From an uncultured Opitutia bacterium (GTDB lineage Bacteria > Verrucomicrobiota > Verrucomicrobiia > Opitutales > Opitutaceae): a stretch of 47,698 nt of DNA. Where the stretch lies: NCBI GenBank assembly GCA_903872425.1, contig CAIQKQ010000115.1, positions 1 to 47,698 on the forward strand. Direction: 5' to 3'. Positions 16,693 through 25,165 of the stretch are shown one piece after another (within the stretch, counting starts at the first letter, position 1; every line of letters starts with the position of its first letter). A model generated the notes under the pieces. It made no database searches. It worked only from the letters and a program-made list of their open reading frames with translations, and was not told where the DNA came from. Position numbers and translations under genes: made by a program.

Positions 16693-16813
16693 GCGTTTCT
16701 AGTCCCATGGGGAACAAGCTGCTGAATTGCGCGTCCCCATCCTCACAATATTGCAGACTCATCCCCGACTCATGGTGGCATAGTCTTCTGCGTTTGATTT
16801 TAGCTGCTCCACC

Positions 16814-17845
16814 CTAGGTCTTACGGCCTGCCAGAGTGCCGCCTTCGACCCACTCGCCCTCAACCATCTCTATCCGCGGATTGGCCGGGATACCTAGGTC
16901 GCGGTTCGTGATCCGGGCCGCCAGCAGTTCGACGGCCCACGCGCCCATCAGCGGCTGGTTTTGTTGCAAGCCGGAGAAACCCGAGCCCTCGACGATTTGG
17001 CTGAGTACTGCAACACCCAGCCCGCTTGGCACTCGCTCCCGGTTCCGCCGCAACACCGCACGCAGCTCAGCGAGCATGTCGTAGAGGTGGACAAACACCA
17101 GCACGTCAGGCCGCGCGCGACCGAGCCAGGCCAGTAGCGGCGACTCCTCGACTCGCTCTAGTTGCAACACCGATAGCGCACACCCCGGTCCTAATCGATG
17201 CTCGCACCAGCCAAGGTAGGCCGCCGTGTGCGCGTGGCCGCTACGCGCCTCCTCGTAGCGCCCAAGCACAAGGCCCGGCCGCCGGTAACCGAGCTGGTGG
17301 ACCCGGTCGAGGACGTTGACAGTGTCATTGTAAAAATGGCTCGTCACACGGTGTAGTGGCGTGCGGATGCTAAGACCGACGGTCACAATGGCTTGGTCCG
17401 CGAGCTCGGCGGGAAACTCTTGGTCGAGATCCGGGCTGCCAAAGCTCAGTAGTCCCTCGATGCCACGCGCGTCGAGGATGCCGCGAAACCGATGGAAAGT
17501 CATGCCTGGTGCCCGCAGCCAAAACGGCTCAAGCCGGTAACCTAGCTCGTCGGCTCGGCGGTTCATGCCTTCATAGATCCGCGTGAGGTGCCGCGAGGTC
17601 TCCCACGGCCGCGGCCCCTCGTAAAACGAGATCACGCCGAAACACGCTTGTTGCCGCACGGCGCGCGGCCGCCGCAGGTGCGTCATCATGGCGACGACTT
17701 TTGCGTCTGGCCGGTAGCCCTCGCGCTCGGCGAGCACGCGCACCCGCTTGCGCGTCGCGTCAGATACCTTTGGACTGCCGCGCAACGCGAGCGAGACCGC
17801 CGAGGGTGAAAGCCCGGCAAGCTTAGCAAGATGGCGGAGGTTCAT
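16814..17845 (-). CDS. LacI-family transcriptional regulator
   Basis: A 343-residue repressor-type protein. The N-terminal helix-turn-helix reads 'MNLRHLAKLAGLSPSAVSLA' with 'LRGSPKVSDATRKRVRVLAE', the LacI DNA-binding and hinge pattern. A periplasmic-binding-protein-like sensor domain follows, with 'FGVISFYEGPRPW' as its first strand and later strands such as 'DVLVFVHLYDMLAELRAVL'. The frame is open to 17923, but the ATG at 17845 places the HTH at the N-terminus as in the family. A 17-bp palindrome about 80 bp upstream suggests autoregulation. Ligand is unknown; no sugar catabolic genes are adjacent, and the nearest gene upstream on the same strand is a subtilase. Confidence 0.88.
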   Translation of the reverse strand: MNLRHLAKLAGLSPSAVSLALRGSPKVSDATRKRVRVLAEREGYRPDAKVVAMMTHLRRPRAVRQQACFGVISFYEGPRPWETSRHLTRIYEGMNRRADELGYRLEPFWLRAPGMTFHRFRGILDARGIEGLLSFGSPDLDQEFPAELADQAIVTVGLSIRTPLHRVTSHFYNDTVNVLDRVHQLGYRRPGLVLGRYEEARSGHAHTAAYLGWCEHRLGPGCALSVLQLERVEESPLLAWLGRARPDVLVFVHLYDMLAELRAVLRRNRERVPSGLGVAVLSQIVEGSGFSGLQQNQPLMGAWAVELLAARITNRDLGIPANPRIEMVEGEWVEGGTLAGRKT

Positions 17846-17924
17846 CGGTGAACAGTTGACCGAAAGTTTGTCGTGCGCAAGCCAGCGCAATACGGGGTAG
17901 AGATACCATTTGAAGTTCGGCAAG

Positions 17925-17941
17925 TGTCACACCGTGTAACA
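17925..17941. promoter_or_regulatory. Candidate LacI-type operator
   Basis: On the minus strand TGTTACACGGTGTGACA is a 17-bp imperfect palindrome: the half-sites TGTTACAC and TGTCACAC agree at 7 of 8 positions around a central base. It lies 80 bp upstream of the LacI-family start codon, a common place for an autoregulatory operator. Binding is inferred from symmetry and position only. Confidence 0.5.
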
Positions 17942-17951
17942 CGAGCGAGGC

Positions 17952-17996
17952 TTAGGGCTTCAGCCGCGGAAAGGTGGCGAGGATGCTTTTAGGCAT
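17952..17996 (-). CDS. Possible 14-residue leader peptide with Shine-Dalgarno
   Basis: A tiny frame of 14 codons (MPKSILATFPRLKP) ending in TAA. It is preceded by AAGGAGG at 18001-18007, four bases before the ATG. This is notable because nearly every other start in the window lacks such a motif. It lies between the subtilase and the LacI-type gene, just upstream of the palindrome. It may be chance; spacing to the ATG is shorter than ideal. Confidence 0.25.
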   Translation of the reverse strand: MPKSILATFPRLKP

Positions 17997-18126
17997 ATCG
18001 CCTCCTTGTTTCAGGAAGTTGACTACTCTTAAGGAATCCGATCTTCGCCCGCTTGAACTTCTCCAAATTCATTAAGGCCTAATTTCTCTAGAACTGGGCA
18101 TGAGCCCTCCAATCCTGCGCCTTTGC

Positions 18127-19803
18127 TCAGGGCCCGGTCGGTGCGGTGAGACTGCTGCTAGCGCGGTTGTTGGCCGGCACGGCGTCAGTGGCGACGTCTG
18201 GCGGGTTGGTGAGCGTGGTCCGGAACGTAAGTTTGCCTACAGCCGCAAGCTGCATTGGATCCACGGCCGTCGTCACAGTGAATACCTCGCCGGGCTGGAG
18301 CAGCGGCACGGCGGTGTCGGCTGGGCCACCGCCGTTGTCTAAGGTGAAAGTCAGCCCGCCAACGGCCGCCCCACTGCGATTTTGCACGAGGAATTCCATG
18401 TTGCCGGTGTCGGAGTTAAAATAGTGGCTAGAAATGGCCGTGTCCACCCTAGCGGGGTCATTGCGGTTCATGGCCCAGCCGAGGTTGAGAGTGCCGTTGC
18501 CGTAGTCGGGATCTGGGCCAGCGGGTCCGCCGTCGCTGGCGTATTGCTGGAGCACGCGCGCGGCCTCGGTCGCACTCATGCCGGGGTTTTGGGTCAGCAT
18601 CGCGGCCACGGCCCCCGCCACGACTGGCGAGCTAGCTGAAGTGCCGGTGAACAACACCCGTTGTCCGCCGAGCCACGCGGCCTGTACCATGTAGCCCGGC
18701 GCAGTGAGCTTGAGCTGTGGGCCGGAGTTGGAAAAAATGTCCTGCTGGCCCGCCCCATCCACCGAACCGACGGAGAGAACACGCGTGTCGGCCGCTGGCC
18801 AGATGAGCTGCGCGGCCTGGTCGTTGCCGGCCGCCGCGACGACAACTCGGCCGCGCGTGACGGCGTAGTTGATCGCGTTACTCAGGTAAGTCGTGGTCGA
18901 GTAGGCGCCCATACTGATGTTGATAATGCGCGCGCCAGCGTCAGTCGCGGCGATGATGGCCTGCGCGAGTGTGAAGAGGTCGCTGGTGTCGCTGTCGCCC
19001 GTCACACGGATGCTGAGGAGGCTGGCGGCCGGAGCAACCCCTGGCGCGTCGGGTGACGCGCCGGCAGCGAGCGAAGCGACGGCCGTACCATGGCCGTCGG
19101 TCGAGCTCGGCGAGGTGCCGAGACCCGTCCCAAGATCAAGGGTGCTGAGACGACTGCCAAACGTGGGGTCGGGCGCGACGCCACTGTCAATGATTGCGAT
19201 TGTGATACCCTGTCCCCATGTGCGCCGGTCACCAGTGACACCGAGCTGGCGGAGGAGATTGTTGCCCACGGCGACCTGTGGGCCGCCAGGTCGGCTCTCG
19301 GGCGCGGGCGCGGAAGGTGGCGTGACGACGATATTCACGCCGATATCGTTGAGGTCGGTGGGATTCGCCAGCAAGTCGCGCGCGAGCGCGGCGGGCGAAT
19401 TGAAGCGAACCCGCGCGGCGAGCAGGCCGTCCATCGTGCCGATGACTTGGAGGCCAGCGGCGGCGGCCCGACCGAGAAAAGCCTGATAGGCGGCATCGTT
19501 GGCGAACGTGAGCACGCTCTCGTTGGGTACCGCGCCGGGCTGGTTAAGTAGTGTCGTCAGCCCGTCCTCTAGCATCACCTCCGCGTCCGGCCCGGTGAGC
19601 GCGGAGATCAAGGCGCGCAACGCGTCACCCGTCGCTGCGTCGGCGGGCGTGGGTGCCTCCGCTGGCAACACCGCATCAGCCGCGACGGAAGCAGCGACGT
19701 CGGGTGCCGCGGCCGTCTGCCCCGGCCGCAGCCAGTATAGCAACAGCGCGGCCACTCCCACGGCCGCCGCCAGCGGAAGAAAATGTGACTTGCGATCATG
19801 CAT
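18127..19803 (-). CDS. Membrane-anchored subtilisin-like serine protease (S8 family)
   Basis: A 558-residue protein with an N-terminal hydrophobic anchor or signal ('LPLAAAVGVAALLLYWL', residues 9-25) and a Pro/Ala-rich linker. A pro-domain-like region (about 55-180) precedes the catalytic domain. The triad is intact: D206 in 'AIIDSGVAPD', H238 in 'STDGHGTAVA', S389 in 'GTSASSPVVAG', with oxyanion N327 in 'AAAGNDQA'. A C-terminal beta-rich domain of about 120 residues ('GNMEFLVQNRSGAAVGGLTF', CARDB-like) follows. The ATG at 19803 is chosen because it directly precedes the signal segment. The enzyme is likely periplasmic or exported. A small membrane protein gene lies 85 bp upstream on the same strand. 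Confidence 0.9.
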   Translation of the reverse strand: MHDRKSHFLPLAAAVGVAALLLYWLRPGQTAAAPDVAASVAADAVLPAEAPTPADAATGDALRALISALTGPDAEVMLEDGLTTLLNQPGAVPNESVLTFANDAAYQAFLGRAAAAGLQVIGTMDGLLAARVRFNSPAALARDLLANPTDLNDIGVNIVVTPPSAPAPESRPGGPQVAVGNNLLRQLGVTGDRRTWGQGITIAIIDSGVAPDPTFGSRLSTLDLGTGLGTSPSSTDGHGTAVASLAAGASPDAPGVAPAASLLSIRVTGDSDTSDLFTLAQAIIAATDAGARIINISMGAYSTTTYLSNAINYAVTRGRVVVAAAGNDQAAQLIWPAADTRVLSVGSVDGAGQQDIFSNSGPQLKLTAPGYMVQAAWLGGQRVLFTGTSASSPVVAGAVAAMLTQNPGMSATEAARVLQQYASDGGPAGPDPDYGNGTLNLGWAMNRNDPARVDTAISSHYFNSDTGNMEFLVQNRSGAAVGGLTFTLDNGGGPADTAVPLLQPGEVFTVTTAVDPMQLAAVGKLTFRTTLTNPPDVATDAVPANNRASSSLTAPTGP

Positions 19804-19888
19804 CGGCAAAACCGTGAACCCCCAGGAGCGGATTGAACATAAGCGGTGTTGAGACGTGCGGCCGGTGGCGAAGTTTCGGGCGGGAAAA

Positions 19889-20152
19889 TTACGGGAGAGG
19901 GGTGACCGACGCTGCGCGCGCCGGCTCGCCCTCGCCCGAAGTGGGCGGAGTGACGACGAGTGATGTTTTGGCCACCGGCGGTGCGACAATCTCCGGCAAC
20001 GGCGCGCGATGGGCCGACCGGCCGGGACCGCGCGAAAGTTTTACCAGCCGAATCAGCGTGACGACTGCCGTCAGCAACAGCAACCCGGCTATACAATAAA
20101 ACGCGCCGGTGAAGATTTTTTCCAGCGGGAGATTGGAGCCGGGTGGGTTCAT
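19889..20152 (-). CDS. Small single-span membrane protein, unknown function
   Basis: An 87-residue protein with one membrane helix ('IFTGAFYCIAGLLLLTAVVT', residues 14-33), then a basic stretch and a Pro/Val-rich tail ('EIVAPPVAKTSLVVTPPTSG'). No family was recognised. It precedes the subtilase on the same strand with an 85-bp gap, so it could be a co-expressed partner or substrate-presenting protein. Start is the ATG at 20152; the frame is open to 20221 but upstream residues are Arg-rich and unlike the mature protein. Confidence 0.55.
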   Translation of the reverse strand: MNPPGSNLPLEKIFTGAFYCIAGLLLLTAVVTLIRLVKLSRGPGRSAHRAPLPEIVAPPVAKTSLVVTPPTSGEGEPARAASVTPLP

Positions 20153-20328
20153 AGCGATGGCGTCATGCTTTCGCATCCGTGTCCCATTGCAAGTGCGCCG
20201 CCGAAACCTCCTGAGCCTCAACCTTCACATGTCCAATTTTTCGGGGGAGGTCATGCTCATAGGAGAGCCCGAGTCTTTTCGATTTAATATTGAGGTAGCC
20301 AAAGGCACGACGCTCGCATCTACATTTA

Positions 20329-21807
20329 ATGCCGCCTATTGTACAGAGTCTCACGGCGACCGCGATGGCCGCAGGGGCAATGCATTTTATCGGCTGGAAC
20401 TGGCCGGCCGGGATTGTCTTTGGGTTGGCGATCGCGGTCGCCAGTACCGTGGTACTGACGCGCGTGCTTGCCGACAATGGTGATCTGCACACTCCTACTG
20501 GCCACATTTCAGTTGGTTGGCTAGTGATGGAGGACCTGTTCACAGTATTTGTCCTTGTGCTACTGCCTGCAATTTTCGGACCGGGGGCGGCCAGCGCGGG
20601 TGGAATCGCTGTCGCAGTGGGCTGGGCGACTCTGAAAATCGCGGCGCTCGTCGCTTGCACGTTCCTGATTGGCACTTGGGCCATTCCACGGCTACTCGTC
20701 CGAATCGCGAAGACCGGCTCACGGGAGCTTTTTACCCTCGCCGTGCTCGCACTGGCGCTTGGTCTCGCGGTGGGGTCAGCCAAGCTTTTCGGTGTATCCA
20801 TGGCCTTGGGCGCTTTTCTTGCCGGCATGGTGGTGGGGCGGTCAGAATTCAGCGTGCGTGCCGCGACCGAGGCGCTGCCCATGCGCGATGCGTTTGCGGT
20901 ACTGTTCTTCGTGTCAGTCGGCATGCTCTTCGACTGGCGCAGTGTCCTAGACTCACCTGGGCTCATGGCAGTGACGGTGGCAATTATCCTGATCGGAAAG
21001 CCACTCGCCGCCCTAGTGATTGTTCTGCTGATGCGGCAACCTTTGCGTGCGGCGCTTGCGGTGGCCGTTGTCCTGGCCCAGATCGGGGAATTCTCCTTCA
21101 TTCTGGCGACTATGGGACGGCAGCTCGACATTCTGCCGGCCGCAGCCTCGAACATCCTCGTCGCGGCCTCGATCCTTTCCATCACGCTCAATCCCATTGC
21201 GTATCGCGGCCTTGATAGCCTAGAGCGGCAACTCGTGCGGTTTGCCCCCGGTTGGGTGCGATGGGTAGAGCGCCGTGCGCTCGGCGGAATCCTGCCCGCC
21301 GTTCCGACCCACACCACCCCGCGCCGGCATCGAGCGGTGGTTGTCGGCTATGGTCCTGTGGGGCAAACCGTGGCGCAATTGCTGCGCGAGAACGAAATTG
21401 AGCCGGTCATTGTCGAGTTAAACGTAGAGACCTTCCACCGTCTCCAAAGCGAAGGCTTGGAAGCGGTTTATGGGGATGCCTCACGCGGCGAGACCCTAGC
21501 CAAGGCTGGTGTGGCCGAAGCGACCGCGTTGATCCTAAGCGCCTCCAGCATTAGCGACGGTCGTGAGATTGTCCGACAGGCGCGGGAGCTGAATCCACGG
21601 CTCAGGGTCCTCGCCCGGACCAGTTATGTGCGAGAGCTAGCAGAACTGCGCGCTGCCGGGGCGGACGAGGTATTCTCAGGTGAGGGTGAGGTTGCCCTGG
21701 CGATGACGGCCTCTATTCTCCATGAACTCGGGGCCACGCCGGAGCAGATCGACCGCGAGCGGAAACGGGTGCAGGAAAAGCTCTTCCGTCCACCCAAAGA
21801 GTCCTGA
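20329..21807 (+). CDS. N-terminally truncated YbaL/KefB-type cation:proton antiporter
   Basis: A 492-residue protein clearly homologous to YbaL/RosB. 'GIVFGLAIAVASTVVLTRVL', 'GSRELFTLAVLALALGLAVG', 'FLAGMVVGRSEFSVRAATEA', 'LPMRDAFAVLFFVSVGMLFD' and 'AQIGEFSFILA' are antiporter motifs. A C-terminal RCK/TrkA-N domain follows ('AVVVGYGPVGQTVAQLLREN', GxGxxG). Full-length relatives have about 560 residues; the first two or three helices (about 70-100 residues) are absent, and a stop lies 11 codons upstream of the ATG. Upstream sequence in another frame (about 20240-20320) has faint resemblance to the missing part, which would fit a decayed or frameshifted 5' end. Function is doubtful. Confidence 0.85.
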   Translation: MPPIVQSLTATAMAAGAMHFIGWNWPAGIVFGLAIAVASTVVLTRVLADNGDLHTPTGHISVGWLVMEDLFTVFVLVLLPAIFGPGAASAGGIAVAVGWATLKIAALVACTFLIGTWAIPRLLVRIAKTGSRELFTLAVLALALGLAVGSAKLFGVSMALGAFLAGMVVGRSEFSVRAATEALPMRDAFAVLFFVSVGMLFDWRSVLDSPGLMAVTVAIILIGKPLAALVIVLLMRQPLRAALAVAVVLAQIGEFSFILATMGRQLDILPAAASNILVAASILSITLNPIAYRGLDSLERQLVRFAPGWVRWVERRALGGILPAVPTHTTPRRHRAVVVGYGPVGQTVAQLLRENEIEPVIVELNVETFHRLQSEGLEAVYGDASRGETLAKAGVAEATALILSASSISDGREIVRQARELNPRLRVLARTSYVRELAELRAAGADEVFSGEGEVALAMTASILHELGATPEQIDRERKRVQEKLFRPPKES

Positions 21808-21963
21808 ACCGCCGAGGAGCAGAGCCAAACTTCAGCCCATGTCGGCCGTGAGCTGTGTGTACTAGACCGTCAACTGTTCCGTCTGCGTCGAATTGACAAT
21901 GAGTAGCCCGCGCTTGGCCGGGACACGAATGATCGCTATCAGTTAAGTAACTATCTTACAACA

Positions 21964-22040
21964 TGGTGGACGCTACAGGACTCGAACCTGTGACCCCGTG
22001 CGTGTGAAGCACGTGCTCTAACCAACTGAGCTAAGCGTCC
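21964..22040 (-). tRNA. tRNA-Val (anticodon CAC), CCA encoded
   Basis: The minus strand folds into a standard cloverleaf. The 7-bp acceptor is GGACGCT/AGCGTCC and the D arm is GCTC-N9-GAGC. The anticodon stem CGTGC/GCACG encloses loop TTCACAC with anticodon CAC, and the T arm is ACAGG-TTCGAGT-CCTGT. A discriminator A at 21967 is followed by genomic CCA (21966-21964). It reads valine GTG codons. Confidence 0.95.
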
Positions 22041-22195
22041 GCAAACGGGCGATAACGTGGCGGAGCCGCACAGGCTAGGCAATCCCTGTTTTCAAGCAGA
22101 CATCTTTACCCCAATCCGGGACATCCAAAGACCATGACAGGATAGGCGGACCAAAAAATCGTGGGAATGGAGCCGATGATGAATAAAACGCGGTT

Positions 22196-23557
22196 TTACT
22201 TTATGCGGGCTGGCGGCTTCCGGCCTGTCAGTCGCATGATGAATTTGAGCGCGTAAAGATAGGAGCGTTCACGTACCTGATTGGAATCGCCGACGGAGCC
22301 TGGGATGCCGAGCTCGTTCAGATCAAGCAACACAGTGCCGTCGTCGGGGTGTAGCGCTACCCATGCGAGCAGCTTGACGAGCTGGTCCTTCGGGTAGCGT
22401 TGTGAGAGGTGGTCGAGTACAAGCAATGGCACATAGCGCTCGCCGGACAATTGCACCACATCGGGCACGGCGCATACGCAGAGGAGATTGCGCACCGCCT
22501 GCTCGTCGTCGTCTACTCTACCAGGCGCCCACGTAGGTAGGGCGGCAGCCACGTCAACGAGCAACAGCGCAGTGTTCTCGTCGGGTGGCTCGTCAGCCGC
22601 CGCAAACGGCGCGACCACGCCGCCATCCGACGGTACATGAAAATCGAGCGCATCGATGTCGGTGTCCGTAAGTTTCATCCAGGCCGGCTCAGGGAGCGGC
22701 ATAGGCGCGACAACAACCGCCGGCGGTGTTACCACGGCCACGCGGCTGCGCAGTCCAGCCCAAAGGCCAACCGCAAGCCAAGCCGCGAGCGCGGGTACGA
22801 GCCAGACTTTGCCGCGCAGTGTAAGAAAACGCTGGGAGGCGTCCCAACGAAAAAGCTTCGCGCCCGCAGCGCCCGCGGCAAGGCCGATCACCGCCAGCGC
22901 GGCAAGGGGGAAGCGCGCCGCGCCAAGACCGCCGCCCGTCACACACGCCTGCAAAGCTTCGACCGCATAACGCCCCGGGAGAAAGGCCGAGAACTGCTGC
23001 GCCCACTCGGGCAGACCCGCGACCGGCACCGCCACACCACCGACGACCAGCATCGGGAGAAACACACACTGTCCGATACCTTGCACCGCCGGCACCGTGT
23101 CCGCCAGCGCCGCGATAACGAGGCCCAGCCCGATAAACGCGAGTGTCACCACCGAGAGCGCCGCCCACAGCGCCAGTGGGTGCCCCGGCACCGGCATACC
23201 GACCGCGAGCGCGACGGCGAGCTGGAGCGCGCCCGCGCCCAGGATTATCACGTAGCGCGCGGCAATAGTGCTCGCAACCACGTGCCATAGCGCGACCGGC
23301 GTGAGCCGGAAACGTCGCCATACACCGCGCTCGCGTTCGCCCACCAGCGTGGTAGGCAGCCCTAGGCTCGCACCGCCGAGAACGCCGACAGTTAGCCACT
23401 CGCCGGCATGGTGCATTAAAGGGATTTTCTCGTGCCGGTAGAGCACCCAAAAAACCGCGAGATAGATCAGCGGAAACACGCTGCCATAGACCATGGCCAT
23501 CCGATTCCGCAGATGAAGCCGGAGTTGGAGGAAAAAATGTTCGCGTAGACCATTCAT
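22196..23557 (-). CDS. ABC-2 type permease with long C-terminal extension
   Basis: A 453-residue exporter subunit. The first 240 residues are an ABC-2 permease with six hydrophobic segments ('MVYGSVFPLIYLAVFWVLYR', 'LALWAALSVVTLAFIGLGLV', 'IGQCVFLPMLVVGGVAVPVA') and the typical 'PAVQGIGQCVFLPML' and 'FLPGRYAVEALQA' elements. After it come one more membrane helix ('VWLVPALAAWLAVGLWAGL') and a soluble region of about 170 residues containing 'WMKLTDTDIDALDFHVPSDG', with no family recognised. The start overlaps the ATPase stop by 4 bp (ATGA), showing translational coupling. Substrate unknown. Confidence 0.87.
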   Translation of the reverse strand: MNGLREHFFLQLRLHLRNRMAMVYGSVFPLIYLAVFWVLYRHEKIPLMHHAGEWLTVGVLGGASLGLPTTLVGERERGVWRRFRLTPVALWHVVASTIAARYVIILGAGALQLAVALAVGMPVPGHPLALWAALSVVTLAFIGLGLVIAALADTVPAVQGIGQCVFLPMLVVGGVAVPVAGLPEWAQQFSAFLPGRYAVEALQACVTGGGLGAARFPLAALAVIGLAAGAAGAKLFRWDASQRFLTLRGKVWLVPALAAWLAVGLWAGLRSRVAVVTPPAVVVAPMPLPEPAWMKLTDTDIDALDFHVPSDGGVVAPFAAADEPPDENTALLLVDVAAALPTWAPGRVDDDEQAVRNLLCVCAVPDVVQLSGERYVPLLVLDHLSQRYPKDQLVKLLAWVALHPDDGTVLLDLNELGIPGSVGDSNQVRERSYLYALKFIMRLTGRKPPARIK

Positions 23558-24279
23558 GTGCGGGTGCCCTCCGCTTCATCCGCCACGAGCCGTAGAAATG
23601 CGTCTTCAAACGACGTCGTGCCCGCCGCCAGCTCCTGCGGTGTGCCGGCTGCGACGATTTTTCCCCGCGCAATGATGGCCACGCGGTCGCAAAGTTTTTC
23701 CGCCTCGTGCAGGTCATGGGTGGCGAGCAGCACCGTGCGGCCTTCGCGCCGCATCGCGGCGATGTAGGCGTGCAGTTCGTGCCGCGCCTGGGGGTCTAGC
23801 CCACTCGCCGGCTCGTCCAGCACGACGAACTCGGGTCGATTAACAAATGCCAGCGCCAGCGCGAGACGTTGCCGCTGCCCGGTCGAGAGCGTGGCGAAAG
23901 GCACGTCGGCTTTTTCCGTAAGCGCGAAGCGCGCGAGTAATACCGCCGGTTCCTCGCGTTCACGGTAAAACGCGCCGAACAGCCGCAACGCTTCGCGTGG
24001 CGTGATTTGGTCCGGCAGCGCCGAGCCTGCGAAGGCCGCTCCTAGCCGCTCCTTCGCTGCGTCCGGCGCGGCGCGCACGTCTACGCCGGCGATCTCGATC
24101 CGGCCTTCATCCGGTTCGCGCAGCCCGACGAGGCACTCGAGCGTAGTCGTCTTGCCCGCGCCATTGGGGCCGAGTAGCCCAAACGTCTCGCCGCGAGCGA
24201 TGACAAAGCTCACGCCGCGCACCGCCTGGACCGCGCCGTGGCGCTTGGTGAGATCGGTGACAACTACATGGGCGGACAT
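23554..24279 (-). CDS. ABC exporter ATP-binding protein
   Basis: A 241-residue ATPase of the DRA/CcmA-like ABC-2 exporter class. Walker A 'GPNGAGKTTTLECLVGL', signature 'LSTGQRQRLALALAF', Walker B 'FVVLDEPASGLDPQ' and switch His in 'LLATHDLHEAEKL' are intact. The ATG at 24279 is preferred over an upstream in-frame start at 24318, because the family begins at the 'VVVTDLTKRHGAVQAVRGVS' strand. The stop overlaps the permease start by 4 bp. The pair probably exports a drug, lipid or peptide. Confidence 0.9.
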   Translation of the reverse strand: MSAHVVVTDLTKRHGAVQAVRGVSFVIARGETFGLLGPNGAGKTTTLECLVGLREPDEGRIEIAGVDVRAAPDAAKERLGAAFAGSALPDQITPREALRLFGAFYREREEPAVLLARFALTEKADVPFATLSTGQRQRLALALAFVNRPEFVVLDEPASGLDPQARHELHAYIAAMRREGRTVLLATHDLHEAEKLCDRVAIIARGKIVAAGTPQELAAGTTSFEDAFLRLVADEAEGTRT

Positions 24280-24493
24280 AGCAGAGCGAGATTCAGCGCG
24301 GAAACGTTCCACGCTCAAGCCCCAACGTTGGCGCAGCCCCGACTAGACACGAAGGCTGCGGCGGGATGTGTTGTGAGCGCGTAGTCTGTGGACCGTCAGC
24401 CAAGGCGCCGTGGACAAGGGCGTCGTAGCTCAATTTCTGCTGGCGATGATCCGCGCCGACCGGGTCTGCTTGCTCGCTATCCGGCTTCCGGCA

Positions 24494-25159
24494 TCAAGCC
24501 TTCATCGTTTGTTTCGCGCGTTTCCGGCCGGGGTAAAGTATGCGGCAAATCTCACAGCCGGTGCCGTCGCAGCCGCGCGCGGTACAGTGCTCGCGGCCAT
24601 AGTAGATGATCCGCAAATGGAGCGCGTTCCAATGTTCGCGTGGGAAAAGTTTCTTCAAATCGGTCTCGGTCTGCTTGACACTACGGCCGGATGATAGGCC
24701 CCAGCGTTGGGCGAGACGGTGGATGTGCGTGTCCACCGGAAACGCGGGTACGCCAAACGCCTGTGCCATGACCACGCTTGCCGTCTTATGCCCAACGCCG
24801 GGCAGCGCCTCCAGTTCGGCAAAGGTGCGTGGTACCGCGCCGCCGTGCCTTTCCACAAGCAGTCGCGAGAGTGCCGCGAGATTTTTTGCCTTGGTCGGCG
24901 CAAGTCCACAGGTGCGGATGAGGCCGAGAATTTCAGCGACCGGCACACTCGCCATACTTTCCGGCGTGTCGGCGCGGGTGAACAGCGCAGGCGTAACGAG
25001 GTTGACGCGCGCGTCGGTACATTGCGCGGAGAGGACGACGGCAACGAGCAGAGTGAATGCGTCGCGATGCGCGAGCGGCACGGGCGTCTGGGGGTAAAGC
25101 TCCGCAAGACAACAGTCAACGAAGGCCGCGCGCGCAGCGGGAGTGGCAAAGGCATGCAT
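24494..25159 (-). CDS. nth: Endonuclease III (DNA glycosylase/AP lyase)
   Basis: Nth removes oxidised pyrimidines and cleaves at the abasic site in base-excision repair. The 221-residue protein has the helix-hairpin-helix 'LEALPGVGHKTASVVMAQAF' with catalytic K125, and the Asp of 'FPVDTHIHRLAQRWGL' (D143). The C-terminal Fe-S motif is unusual: Cys at 192, 197, 202 and 205 ('HCTARGCDGTGCEIC') instead of the E. coli C-X6-C-X2-C-X5-C, with no Cys after 205. Only three ligands match the familiar register. A YdeI-like gene lies 6 bp upstream on the same strand. Confidence 0.93.
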   Translation of the reverse strand: MHAFATPAARAAFVDCCLAELYPQTPVPLAHRDAFTLLVAVVLSAQCTDARVNLVTPALFTRADTPESMASVPVAEILGLIRTCGLAPTKAKNLAALSRLLVERHGGAVPRTFAELEALPGVGHKTASVVMAQAFGVPAFPVDTHIHRLAQRWGLSSGRSVKQTETDLKKLFPREHWNALHLRIIYYGREHCTARGCDGTGCEICRILYPGRKRAKQTMKA

Positions 25160-25165
25160 TGGGGT

